Of a stretch of DNA of 62,264 nt, positions 26,126-35,867 are shown piece after piece. Each line of letters starts with the position of its first letter. The stretch's first letter is position 1. The position numbers and the translations under genes are program-made. Under the pieces are notes generated by a model. The model did no database searches. It was given only the letters and a program-made list of their open reading frames with translations, and was not told the origin of the DNA. The DNA is from Pimelobacter simplex (GTDB lineage: Bacteria; Actinomycetota; Actinomycetes; Propionibacteriales; Nocardioidaceae): assembly GCA_016803235.1 (NCBI GenBank), contig JADCLI010000035.1, positions 1-62,264 on the forward strand, in the 5' to 3' direction.

Positions 26126-27370
26126 GTGGAGAACGAACGGGTCGCCCTGCTCCTGCCCGGCTCCCACGCGTACGTCGACGCGGTGCTCCGCATGCTCACC
26201 GCCGGCATCTTCCCGATCCCACTCGACCCGCGTCTCACGCCCACCGAGCAGGACCGGATCCTGGCGGGCCTGGACCCGACAGCGGTCGTGCGGACCGAGG
26301 AGGAGCTGGCCGCCGTGGTGGCGTCACTGCCGCAGCCGGGCCTGCCGCTGGGCCGGCCGATGCACTGCACCAGCGGCACGACCGGCGTGCCGAAGGGCGT
26401 CTTCTCCGGCCTGCTCTCCCCCGACGACGCAGCGGCGCTGGTCGCCGAGGAGCGTGACCTGTGGGGCTTCGCCGCCGACGACGTGAACCTCGTCCTCAGC
26501 CCGCTCTACCACTCCGCGCCGCTGCGGTTCGCGATGGGCACGGTGCTCGCCGGCGGCCGGATCGTGATCCCCGGGCCGTTCGACCCGGCCGCGGTGAGCG
26601 CGGCGATCGAGGCCGAGCGGCCGACCACGATGTTCTGCGTGCCGACGCACCTGCAGCGGCTCTTCGCGCACTGGGACGAGCACGGGACGCCCGACCTGTC
26701 GTCGTTCCGGCTGGTCGCGCACGCCGGCGCGCCGTGCCCGACCGACCTCAAGCACCGGTTGATCGACGCCTTCCCGGCGGGCTCGACGTGGGAGTTCTAC
26801 GGCTCGACGGAGGGCCAGTTCACGGCCTGCCGCAGCGAGGAGTGGCTCACGCGCCCCGGCACCGTGGGCCGCGCCCGGCCCGGCCGTGGGTTGCGGACCG
26901 ACCCCGACGGGACGATCTGGTGCACCGTCCCGCCGTTCGCCCGGTTCACCTACTTCGGCGCGCCCGAGAAGACCGCCGCGGCCTGGCGTGAGACCCCCGA
27001 CGGGCCCGCGTTCACCGTCGGCGACCTGGGCCGTCTCGACGCCGACGGCTACCTCTTCCTCGACGGCCGGCGCGAGGACCTGGTGATCAGCGGCGGCGTC
27101 AACGTCTACCCGACCGAGGTGGAGCAGGTCCTCGGCACGTGCCCGGGGGTGGCCGACGTCGCGGTGTACGGCGTCGACGACCCGCAGTGGGGACAGCGCG
27201 TGTGCGCCGCCGTGGTCGTCGCGCCGGACGGTCCCTCCGAGGACGCACTGCGCGCCTTCGCCCGCGAGCAGCTGGCACCCCCGAAGCGCCCCAAGGAGTA
27301 CGTCTTCCTCGCCGAGCTTCCCCGCACCCTCACCGGCAAGGTGCGCCGCAACGAGCTGCGCGACCCCTAG
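26126..27370 (+). CDS. Short acyl-CoA synthetase-like AMP-binding protein
   Basis: 414 residues, class I adenylate-forming enzyme: P-loop CTSGTTGVPKGV (about 84), YGSTEG (about 224), GDLGRLDADGYLFLDGR and the catalytic-lysine tail RTLTGKVRRNEL. It activates a carboxylate with ATP and would pass it to CoA. It is about 100 residues shorter than typical acyl-CoA ligases at the N terminus; yet a leaderless promoter sits exactly before GTG 26126, so the short form looks genuine. Its stop overlaps the convergent pucR stop by 4 bp. Substrate unknown. Confidence 0.85.
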   Translation: MENERVALLLPGSHAYVDAVLRMLTAGIFPIPLDPRLTPTEQDRILAGLDPTAVVRTEEELAAVVASLPQPGLPLGRPMHCTSGTTGVPKGVFSGLLSPDDAAALVAEERDLWGFAADDVNLVLSPLYHSAPLRFAMGTVLAGGRIVIPGPFDPAAVSAAIEAERPTTMFCVPTHLQRLFAHWDEHGTPDLSSFRLVAHAGAPCPTDLKHRLIDAFPAGSTWEFYGSTEGQFTACRSEEWLTRPGTVGRARPGRGLRTDPDGTIWCTVPPFARFTYFGAPEKTAAAWRETPDGPAFTVGDLGRLDADGYLFLDGRREDLVISGGVNVYPTEVEQVLGTCPGVADVAVYGVDDPQWGQRVCAAVVVAPDGPSEDALRAFAREQLAPPKRPKEYVFLAELPRTLTGKVRRNELRDP

Positions 27371-28902
27371 GGCATGCCTCCCCGTCCCCGCCTGGTGCGC
27401 GCCGGCGCCGGCTCGGGAGACACGCCCGAGGAGTCCTCGGCGGCGAGCTCCAGGGCCAGCCACGCACCCACCCGCGCCGCCGGGTCGTCGAGGTCGAGCC
27501 CGGCGAGCCGCTCGATCTCGGTCAGGCGGTTGCGCACGGTGTTGCGGTGCACGCCGAGCTCGTCGGCGACCGCGCCGCGCGAGCCGTGGTGGCGCAGGAA
27601 GGCGGCCAGGGTCGTGCGGTGCTCGGCGTCGAGCGGCGCGAGGAAGGTCGCGGCGTACTCCTGACCGAGTCCCTCGGGCACCAGCGCCAGCGGCCCGGCG
27701 TCGGCGACCTCCTCCCAGCGCCGGTGCGGGCTGGCCGCGGTGGTGCGGTCGAGGGCGTGCCCGGCGGTCTCCGCGCCGCGGCGAGCCTCCGTCGCGGGAA
27801 CCGCCCGACCCACGCCCGCCCGCACCCCGGCGGCCAGGGCGAGCACGGAGCCGGCCCTCGACGGGGCGACGACGGCGACCAGCTCGCCGTCGACGAGACC
27901 GGCCAACGCGCTGTCGTCGGCGTCCTCGAGCCGATCCAGCACGTCGCCGAGCGACTCCTCCGGCCCAGCCATGCGTACGACGCGCAGCCGCTCGGGCACC
28001 GACCGGTCGCCCTCGGCGGCGTCGAGGAGCACCTCGGCCGAGCGCAGGTCGCCGGCGCAGAGAAGCTCGAGAGCGCGCCCGCGCAGGCGGCGGTCGGCCG
28101 CACGGCGCTCGGCCCTCCGCTCGACGGCGAGGCTGAGCAGCACCGCGGCGGTGCTGACCGCCGAACGCTGCGGCTCGTCGAGCCCGCCGGGCAGGGACAC
28201 CGCCAGGTAGAGGTCGGGGCGTCCGGCCAGGCCGATCGGCCGGACCACCGTCGTGTCGCGGTCCCGGGTCGTGGTCGACACGGCGCCCAGGCCCTGGCCC
28301 TTGATCCCGGCCACCTCGGCGCGGACCAGGTCGAGGTCGAGGGTCTCGGGGTGGGCGCCGAGTGGCCCCTCGGCCGGCTCGCCGTCGCGTTGGACCAACG
28401 CGACGCTGGCGTCCAGGAGCTGGGCGAGCCGCTCGACGAGCGGGCGCAGGTCGAGGCCGAGCGCGGCGCGGGTGAGCCGGCGCTGCAGGTCCAGGGCGAG
28501 CCGGGTGGTCGCCGCCTCCTGGTCCTGGAGCAGCTCGGCCGCGGCGCGCGAGACGGCCACGAAGGGCGTGGCCCGGGGCACCTCCAGCAGCACCAGCCCC
28601 CGCGCCGCGCAGGCGGTGACGAGCGCCGGCGGCAGCCGGTCGTGGGTGAGGCCGGTGCCGAGCCCGAGGGCCGCCGCACCCGCGTCGGCCAGCCGGTCGA
28701 CGTACGCCGCCCACTCCTGGCTCCACCCGCGCGTGCCCAGGCCGGTGGTCAGCAGCAGCTCCCCGCCCTCGAGGTACGGCGTCGGGTCGGCCAGCTCGCT
28801 GGTCGCGACCCAGCGCAGCACCGGTCCGTCGAGGGCCGGCGCGCCCTCGGCCGGGCGCAGCCCGAGGCCGGGCATCGCCACCAGGTCGGCCACGGTCACC
28901 AT
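27367..28902 (-). CDS. PucR-family transcriptional regulator
   Basis: 511 residues. N-terminal PucR-like ligand-sensing domain (about 5-125, ending VLLEVPRATPFVAVSRAA), a variable central GGDEF-like region, and a C-terminal PucR helix-turn-helix (AVADELGVHRNTVRNRLTEI, about 450-470). ATG 28902 is preceded at 6 nt by AAGAAT, an acceptable leaderless -10 box, which touches one arm of an inverted repeat. Divergent from gabT, so it probably controls the GABA operon, as GabR-type and PucR-type regulators do in other actinobacteria, and represses itself. Confidence 0.88.
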   Translation of the reverse strand: MVTVADLVAMPGLGLRPAEGAPALDGPVLRWVATSELADPTPYLEGGELLLTTGLGTRGWSQEWAAYVDRLADAGAAALGLGTGLTHDRLPPALVTACAARGLVLLEVPRATPFVAVSRAAAELLQDQEAATTRLALDLQRRLTRAALGLDLRPLVERLAQLLDASVALVQRDGEPAEGPLGAHPETLDLDLVRAEVAGIKGQGLGAVSTTTRDRDTTVVRPIGLAGRPDLYLAVSLPGGLDEPQRSAVSTAAVLLSLAVERRAERRAADRRLRGRALELLCAGDLRSAEVLLDAAEGDRSVPERLRVVRMAGPEESLGDVLDRLEDADDSALAGLVDGELVAVVAPSRAGSVLALAAGVRAGVGRAVPATEARRGAETAGHALDRTTAASPHRRWEEVADAGPLALVPEGLGQEYAATFLAPLDAEHRTTLAAFLRHHGSRGAVADELGVHRNTVRNRLTEIERLAGLDLDDPAARVGAWLALELAAEDSSGVSPEPAPARTRRGRGGMP

Positions 28903-28913
28903 GGTGCGATTCT

Positions 28914-28941
28914 TGCACAACACACTATTCAAGATTGTGCA
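28914..28941. promoter_or_regulatory. Candidate PucR operator between pucR and gabT
   Basis: Inverted repeat TGCACAA (28914-28920) / TTGTGCA (28935-28941), centres 21 bp apart, that is two helical turns. One arm abuts the pucR -10 box, and the whole site lies 46-73 bp before the gabT start, a usual activator position. The segment is conspicuously AT-rich for this genome. Confidence 0.6.
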
Positions 28942-28973
28942 GGTCGAGCATGGCCGCCGGCACCCCGCGGTCC

Positions 28974-28979
28974 TACCGT
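28974..28979 (+). promoter_or_regulatory. -10 element of gabT (leaderless)
   Basis: TACCGT, 7 nt before ATG 28987; no ribosome site is present. Confidence 0.5.
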
Positions 28980-28986
28980 CGTACCC

Positions 28987-30341
28987 ATGACCGACAACAC
29001 CTCCGGGCACACCTCCGGCGGCCCTGGCATCACCCAGGAGCGACGCCTCGTCACCGCGATCCCCGGCCCCCGCTCGCAGGAGCTCGCGGCCCGCAAGGCG
29101 AAGGCGGTCGCCTCCGGCGTCGCCGTCGGCCTGCCCGTCCAGGTCGTCGCGGCCGGTGGCGGCATCCTCGTCGACGCCGATGGCAACCAGCTGATCGACC
29201 TCGGCTCCGGCATCGCCGTCACCACCGTGGGCAACAGTGCGCCGCGCGTGGTCGAGGCCGTGACCCGGCAGGTCGCCGAGTTCACCCACACCTGCTTCAT
29301 GGTCACCCCCTACGAAGGCTACGTGGCCGTCGCCGAGAAGCTCAACGAGCTCACCCCCGGCACCCACGAGAAGCGCTCCGCGCTGTTCAACGCCGGCGCC
29401 GAGGCCGTCGAGAACGCCGTGAAGATCGCCCGCTCCGCCACTGGCAAGCAGGCCGTCGTCGTCTTCGACCACGCCTACCACGGCCGCACCAACCTCACGA
29501 TGGCGATGACGGCGAAGAACATGCCGTACAAGAACGGCTTCGGCCCGTTCGCCTCCGAGGTCTACCGCGCCCCGCTGTCCTACCCCTTCCGCGACGGCGG
29601 CCTCGACGGGGCCGAGGCCGCCCGCAAGGCCATCGACGTCATCGAGAAGCAGGTCGGCGCCAACAACCTGGCCGCGATCGTGATCGAGCCCATCCAGGGC
29701 GAGGGCGGGTTCATCGTCCCGGCCGAGGGCTTCCTGCCGACCCTGGTGGCCTGGTGCCGCGAGAACGGCGTCGTCTTCGTCGCCGACGAGGTGCAGACCG
29801 GCTTCGCCCGCACCGGCGAGCTGTTCGCCTGCGACCACGAGGGCGTCGTACCCGACCTGATCGTGACCGCCAAGGGCATCGCCGGCGGCCTCCCGCTCGC
29901 CGCCGTCACCGGTCGCGCCGAGATCATGGACGCCGCGCACGCCGGCGGCCTCGGTGGCACCTACGGCGGCAACCCGCTCGCCTGCGCCGCCGCGCTCGCC
30001 GTGTTCGAGACGATCGAGGCCGAGGGCCTGGTCGACCGCGCGCGCACCATCGGCAAGACGATGACCGAGCGCCTCGCCGCGCTGCAGGACGACGACCCGC
30101 GCATCGGCGAGATCCGTGGTCGCGGCGCGATGATCGCCGTCGAGCTGGTCAAGCCCGGCACCACCGAGCCCGATGCCGACCTCACCAAGAAGGTCGCCGC
30201 GGCCGCCAACGCCAAGGGCCTGGTCGTGCTGACCTGCGGCACCTACGGCAACGTGCTGCGCTTCCTGCCGCCGCTGTCGATGCCCGACCACCTGCTCGAC
30301 GAGGCGCTCGACCTCCTCGCGGAAGTCTTCCAGGAGAACTG

Positions 30342-30342
<1 letters not shown>
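28987..30342 (+). CDS. gabT: 4-aminobutyrate--2-oxoglutarate transaminase
   Basis: 451 residues, class III PLP aminotransferase. It moves the amino group of GABA to 2-oxoglutarate, giving succinate semialdehyde and glutamate. Motifs: NAGAEAVENAVKIAR (phosphate contact), VVVFDHAYHGRTN, EPIQGEGGFIVP, VADEVQTGFARTG and the PLP lysine K296 in VTAKGIAGG. First gene of gabT-gdh-gabD; its TGA shares one base with the next ATG. Confidence 0.94.
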
Positions 30343-31616
<1,274 letters not shown>

Positions 31617-31641
31617 TCCCTGAGCTGACTGGAGAGCAACG

Positions 31642-33027
31642 ATGAGTGACACCACCTTCGAGGTCCACGACCCCGCCACCGGCGCGGTCATCGACACCGT
31701 CGCCGACGGCACGGTCGCCGACGCGACCGCCGCGGTCGACGCGGCCGCCGCCGCGTTCCCGGGGTGGGCCGCGACGCCCGCCCGGGCCCGCGCGGAGATC
31801 CTGCGCCGCTGCTACGACCTGATGATCCGCGACGCGGACCTGCTGACCGGCCTGATCGCCTCGGAGAACGGCAAGTCCGTCGCCGACGCCCGGGCCGAGG
31901 TCAACTACGCCGCCGAGTTCTTCCGCTGGTTCAGCGAGGAGGCCGTCCGCGGCGAGGGCACCTACGGCGACGCGCCGGCCGGCAACGCCAAGACCCTGGT
32001 GACCTACGCCCCGGTGGGCGTGGCCGCGCTGATCACGCCGTGGAACTTCCCCGCCGCGATGGCGACCCGCAAGATCGCGCCGGCCCTGGCCGCCGGGTGC
32101 ACCGTCGTCGTCAAGCCGGCCGCGGAGACCCCCCTGACCGCGCTCGCGGTGGCGAGGATCCTGCGCGAGGCCGGCGTGCCCGAGGGCGTGGTGAACGTGG
32201 TGCCCACCACCGACGCGGCCGCCGTCGTGACCGCCTGGCTCGAGGACGCCCGCGTCCGCAAGGTCAGCTTCACCGGCTCCACCGGGGTCGGCCGCACGCT
32301 GCTGCGCCAGGCCGCCGACCGGGTGCTCAACTCGAGCATGGAGCTGGGCGGCAACGCGCCGTTCGTCGTCACCGCCGACGCCGACATCGACGCGGCCGTC
32401 GCGGGCGCGATGATCGCGAAGTTCCGCGGCGGCGGTCAGGCCTGCACGGCCGCCAACCGGTTCTACGTGCACGCCGACGTGGCTGCCGAGTTCGTCGACA
32501 AGTTCTCGGCCGCGGTCGCGGCGCTCAAGGTCGGCCCGTCCGCCGACGAGACCAACCAGATCGGCCCGGTCATCAGCGAGAAGGCGCTCACCGGGATCAC
32601 CAAGCTGGTCGACTCCGCGGTCGCCGACGGCGCGCGCGTGGCCGTGCAGGGCACCGTTCCCGAGACCGGCTGGTTCTTCCCGCCGACGATCCTGGTCGAC
32701 GTACCCGTCGGCGCGCCGATCCTGTCGGAGGAGATCTTCGGCCCGGTCGCCCCGATCGTCACCTGGACCGACGAGGCCGAGCTGCTCGCGTCCGTCAACG
32801 ACACCGAGTTCGGCCTGGCTGCCTACGTGTACGCCGGCCGGCTCCAGGACGCGCTGCGCCTCGGCGAGCGGATCGACGCCGGCATGGTCGGCATCAACCG
32901 CGGCATCGTCTCCGACCCCTCCGCGCCGTTCGGCGGGGTCAAGCAGAGCGGCATCGGCCGCGAGGGCGCCCACGAGGGCATCCGCGAGTACCAGGAGACG
33001 CGCTACTACAGCGTCGACTGGAGCTGA
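31642..33027 (+). CDS. gabD: NAD(P)-dependent succinate-semialdehyde dehydrogenase
   Basis: 461 residues, aldehyde dehydrogenase superfamily. Oxyanion motif TPWNFPAAMATRK, NAD contact FTGSTGVGR, general base Glu234 in ELGGNAPF and nucleophile Cys268 in GGGQACTAANRF. It oxidises succinate semialdehyde to succinate for the TCA cycle. Ribosome site GGAGAG before ATG 31642, 25 bp after gdh. Followed by a strong hairpin, so it closes the operon. A stub of a paralogue lies at 406-492. Confidence 0.93.
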   Translation: MSDTTFEVHDPATGAVIDTVADGTVADATAAVDAAAAAFPGWAATPARARAEILRRCYDLMIRDADLLTGLIASENGKSVADARAEVNYAAEFFRWFSEEAVRGEGTYGDAPAGNAKTLVTYAPVGVAALITPWNFPAAMATRKIAPALAAGCTVVVKPAAETPLTALAVARILREAGVPEGVVNVVPTTDAAAVVTAWLEDARVRKVSFTGSTGVGRTLLRQAADRVLNSSMELGGNAPFVVTADADIDAAVAGAMIAKFRGGGQACTAANRFYVHADVAAEFVDKFSAAVAALKVGPSADETNQIGPVISEKALTGITKLVDSAVADGARVAVQGTVPETGWFFPPTILVDVPVGAPILSEEIFGPVAPIVTWTDEAELLASVNDTEFGLAAYVYAGRLQDALRLGERIDAGMVGINRGIVSDPSAPFGGVKQSGIGREGAHEGIREYQETRYYSVDWS

Positions 33028-33064
33028 GCCGATCAGAGCTGGGTCAGTCACGAGGTTCAGCTCC

Positions 33065-33102
33065 GGACCGCCCCTCACCGTGCCGACGGTGAGGGGCGGT
33101 CC
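33065..33102. terminator. Hairpin terminator of the gab operon
   Basis: Perfect 17-bp stem (arm GGACCGCCCCTCACCGT) with 4-nt loop, between the convergent gabD and amidohydrolase genes; suitable for both directions. Confidence 0.85.
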
Positions 33103-33112
33103 TGTCTGTGCG

Positions 33113-34450
33113 TCAGGCGGCGAGGTCGTCGCGCACGACGGCGCCCTGCGCCACCACGAGCTGGACCCGTTCGAGCGCCGCGAGGTCGTCGAGCGGACTA
33201 CCGTCGACGACGACCACGTCGGCGAGGTGGCCGGGGACGAGCCGGCCGATCCGGTCCTCCCAGCCCAGCAGCCGGGCGGCGGTCGTGGTCGCACCGCGCA
33301 ACGCGTCGAGGGCGGGCACGCCGGTCTCGCCGATCAGCCGGACCTCGCTGCCGACCGACCGGGTCGCGGTACCGAAGGTGTCGGTGCCGGCCACCACCGG
33401 CACGCCGAGCTCGTGGGCCCGCAGCACGGCCGCCTGCAGCACCGGGCCGTACTCGCGCCCGCGCTGGGCGAGGATCGGGTCCGGCGAGTCCGCGAGCCCG
33501 AGGACCGCCCCCATCGTCGGCGTGAAGAAGGTGCCGCGGCGCACCATCAGCTCGAGGGTCTCCTCGGTGACGAACACACCGTGCTCGAGGCTCTGGATGC
33601 CCGCCCGGACCGCGCCGTGGCAGCCGTCGGCACTGTACGCGTGGCACAGCACCCCGGCGCGCCCGCGCCGCGCGGTCTCGACGACGGCGCGCAGCTGGGT
33701 CTCGTCGTACACGAGCTCGAGCGGGTCCTGCTGCGGGATGCCGGCGCGCGGGTTGGCGCGGGTCTTCACCACGTCGACGTCGCGCGACAGGTTGACCCGC
33801 GTGACGTATGCCAGCGCCTCGGGCGAACGGACTCCGTCCGGCAGGCTGGCCAGCGGCGCCAGGTCGGGGTCGGCCAGCACCGTGTCGCCGAGGTCGGGCG
33901 TCACGAACACGCCGGCGGCCCGCATCCGCGGCACGGCACCGGGCTTCCACCTCGGGAGCGGGCGCATCGCGACGTCCTGGTAGAAGTTCGACGTACCGCT
34001 GCGGATCGACGTGGCACCGGCCATCAGGACCCCGACCGCGTCGGCGATCGCGTTGACGTGGACGTGCACGTCCACCAGGCCCGGCAGGATCCAGCCGCCG
34101 GCCGCGTCGATCGTGCGCGCCCGGCCGGACACCTCCTGCACGGCGGCCGCCGTGCGGGCGCGGCTCCCTGCCGCGAGCACCTTGCCGTCCGCGAGCACGA
34201 CCACCGCGTCCTCGACCACGCGACCGGTCAACGGGTCGAGCAGTGGTCCGCCCTCCACGACGAGGGGTGGTGGGACCGGAGGGCGGCCCGGGAAGCGACG
34301 GTCCGGCGCCCGGCGTACGGCACCGGCCGCGTCGTCGGCGGCGGTGACCACGCTGCTCACGCCGGCGAGGGCGGCAGCCCCGGCCAGGACGCCTCGTCGG
34401 GTCACGACCGAGCGGATCGGACCGGGGACCTCGGCGCTCTCGTCACACAT
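33113..34450 (-). CDS. Amidohydrolase family protein, Tat-exported
   Basis: 445 residues. Twin-arginine signal VTRRGVLAGAAALAGVSS (about 16-33), then a composite-domain amidohydrolase: beta strands around DAAGGWILPGLVDVHVHV (HxH metal motif), a lysine in VVKTRANP, CHAYSADG, LEHGV and the last-strand Asp in VAGTDTFG. These metal enzymes hydrolyse C-N bonds (imidazolonepropionase, Xaa-Pro dipeptidase and relatives). Start: ATG 34450 with ribosome site GGAGGT 7 nt upstream. Export outside the membrane is unusual for nucleobase enzymes and hints at a peptide or xenobiotic substrate; substrate unknown. Confidence 0.85.
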   Translation of the reverse strand: MCDESAEVPGPIRSVVTRRGVLAGAAALAGVSSVVTAADDAAGAVRRAPDRRFPGRPPVPPPLVVEGGPLLDPLTGRVVEDAVVVLADGKVLAAGSRARTAAAVQEVSGRARTIDAAGGWILPGLVDVHVHVNAIADAVGVLMAGATSIRSGTSNFYQDVAMRPLPRWKPGAVPRMRAAGVFVTPDLGDTVLADPDLAPLASLPDGVRSPEALAYVTRVNLSRDVDVVKTRANPRAGIPQQDPLELVYDETQLRAVVETARRGRAGVLCHAYSADGCHGAVRAGIQSLEHGVFVTEETLELMVRRGTFFTPTMGAVLGLADSPDPILAQRGREYGPVLQAAVLRAHELGVPVVAGTDTFGTATRSVGSEVRLIGETGVPALDALRGATTTAARLLGWEDRIGRLVPGHLADVVVVDGSPLDDLAALERVQLVVAQGAVVRDDLAA

Positions 34451-34599
34451 CGACACCACCTCCAGGGGCGCTCGTGCAGGTGGTACCTCACGCTAGACCT
34501 GTCCCCGGGAGTGCGCGACGCCCAATTCTGGGGGTTCCCGGGCCGCAGCGGCGGTGTCCACGCCTCAGGCCCGCTGCCGGCGGACCGGCCCCGGGGCCG

Positions 34600-34605
34600 T
34601 AGGGT
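34600..34605 (+). promoter_or_regulatory. -10 element of serA (leaderless)
   Basis: TAGGGT, 6 nt before GTG 34612. Confidence 0.55.
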
Positions 34606-34611
34606 TTCCTC

Positions 34612-35805
34612 GTGAAGGCTCTGCTGCTCGAGAACATCCACCCTGCCGCCGTCGAGACCCTGGAGGCCCGGGGCTACGAGGTGGAGCTGCGTGCGGGCTC
34701 CCTGTCCGAGGACGAGCTGATCGCCGCCCTTCCCGGCGTGCACCTGCTCGGCGTCCGGTCCAACACGAACGTGACGACGACGGTCCTCGAGTCCGCGACC
34801 GACCTCGTCGCCGTCGGCTGCTTCTGCATCGGCACCAACCAGGTCGACCTCAAGACCGCCGCCGCCAAGGGCATCGCCGTCTTCAACGCGCCGTACTCCA
34901 ACACGCGCAGCGTCGTCGAGCTGGTCATCGCCGAGGTCATCTCGCTGGCCCGGCGCCTGCCCGAGAAGACCCAGCGGATGCACGAGGGCGTGTGGGACAA
35001 GTCGGCCAAGGGCAGCCACGAGGTCCGCGGCCGGACGATGGGCATCGTCGGCTACGGCAACATCGGCACCCAGCTCTCGACCGTGGCCGAGGCCCTCGGC
35101 TTCAACGTCGTCTTCTACGACACCGCCGACCGCCCCGCGCACGGCACCGCCCGCCGGGTCCGGTCGCTGCGCGAGCTGCTCGAGATCAGCGACGTCGTCA
35201 GCCTGCACGTCGACGGCCGGCCGGGCAACGCCGGCTTCTTCGGTGCCGCCGAGTTCGCCGCCATGAAGCCGCGCGCCCTGTTCATCAACGCCTCGCGCGG
35301 CATGGTCGTCGACTACGAGGCGCTGCGCGACCACCTCGTGTCCGGGCACATCGCCGGCGCCGCCGTCGACGTCTTCCCCGCCGAGCCCAAGGCGCAGGGC
35401 GACCCCTTCGACTCCGTGCTGCGCGGCCTCGACAACGTCATCCTGACGCCCCACATCGGCGGCTCCACCCAGGAGGCGCAGGAGGAGATCGGCTGGTTCG
35501 TCGCCGAGAAGCTCGCCCGGTTCGCGCTCGAGGGCAGCACCGCACTGTCGGTGAACCTGCCCGCCGTCCAGCCTCCCGAGCTGCCGGCCGGGCGCCGCCT
35601 GGGCCTGCTGCACCACAACGTGCCCGGCGTCCTCGCGGACCTGAACGCCACCTTCGCCGAGGCCGGCGACAACGTGGTCGACCAGCTGCTCTCCACCAAG
35701 GACGGCCTCGGCTACGTCGTCATCGACGCCGCCGAGCCGCTCTCCACCGCGGCCCTCGACCGGCTCCGTGCCGCCGAGTACGCCGTGTGGGCCCGCACCT
35801 GGTGA
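34612..35805 (+). CDS. serA: D-3-phosphoglycerate dehydrogenase, short (E. coli-like) form
   Basis: 397 residues. 2-hydroxyacid dehydrogenase fold with NAD motif GIVGYGNIGTQLS, substrate Arg in FINASRGMVVD, DVFPAEP and catalytic His in LTPHIGGSTQEAQ. A C-terminal ACT domain (about 325-397, LGLLHHNVPGVLADLNATF) would bind serine for feedback inhibition. It makes 3-phosphohydroxypyruvate, first step of serine synthesis. Most actinobacteria use a longer SerA with an extra intervening domain, so this may be a second copy with another duty; no serB/serC nearby. Confidence 0.88.
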   Translation: MKALLLENIHPAAVETLEARGYEVELRAGSLSEDELIAALPGVHLLGVRSNTNVTTTVLESATDLVAVGCFCIGTNQVDLKTAAAKGIAVFNAPYSNTRSVVELVIAEVISLARRLPEKTQRMHEGVWDKSAKGSHEVRGRTMGIVGYGNIGTQLSTVAEALGFNVVFYDTADRPAHGTARRVRSLRELLEISDVVSLHVDGRPGNAGFFGAAEFAAMKPRALFINASRGMVVDYEALRDHLVSGHIAGAAVDVFPAEPKAQGDPFDSVLRGLDNVILTPHIGGSTQEAQEEIGWFVAEKLARFALEGSTALSVNLPAVQPPELPAGRRLGLLHHNVPGVLADLNATFAEAGDNVVDQLLSTKDGLGYVVIDAAEPLSTAALDRLRAAEYAVWARTW

Positions 35806-35813
35806 GCGACTGA

Positions 35814-35861
35814 GAACCACGAGGGGCTCCGCACACGTCCGTGCGGAGCCCCTCGTGGTTC
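35814..35861. terminator. Hairpin terminator between serA and the secreted protein gene
   Basis: Perfect 21-bp stem (arm GAACCACGAGGGGCTCCGCA plus C) with a 6-nt loop, shared by convergent genes. Confidence 0.88.
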
Positions 35862-35867
35862 GCTGGT

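Noticed and set aside
28903..28986. Riboswitch before gabT
   Set aside because: The transcript appears leaderless and the inverted repeat lies upstream of the transcription start.
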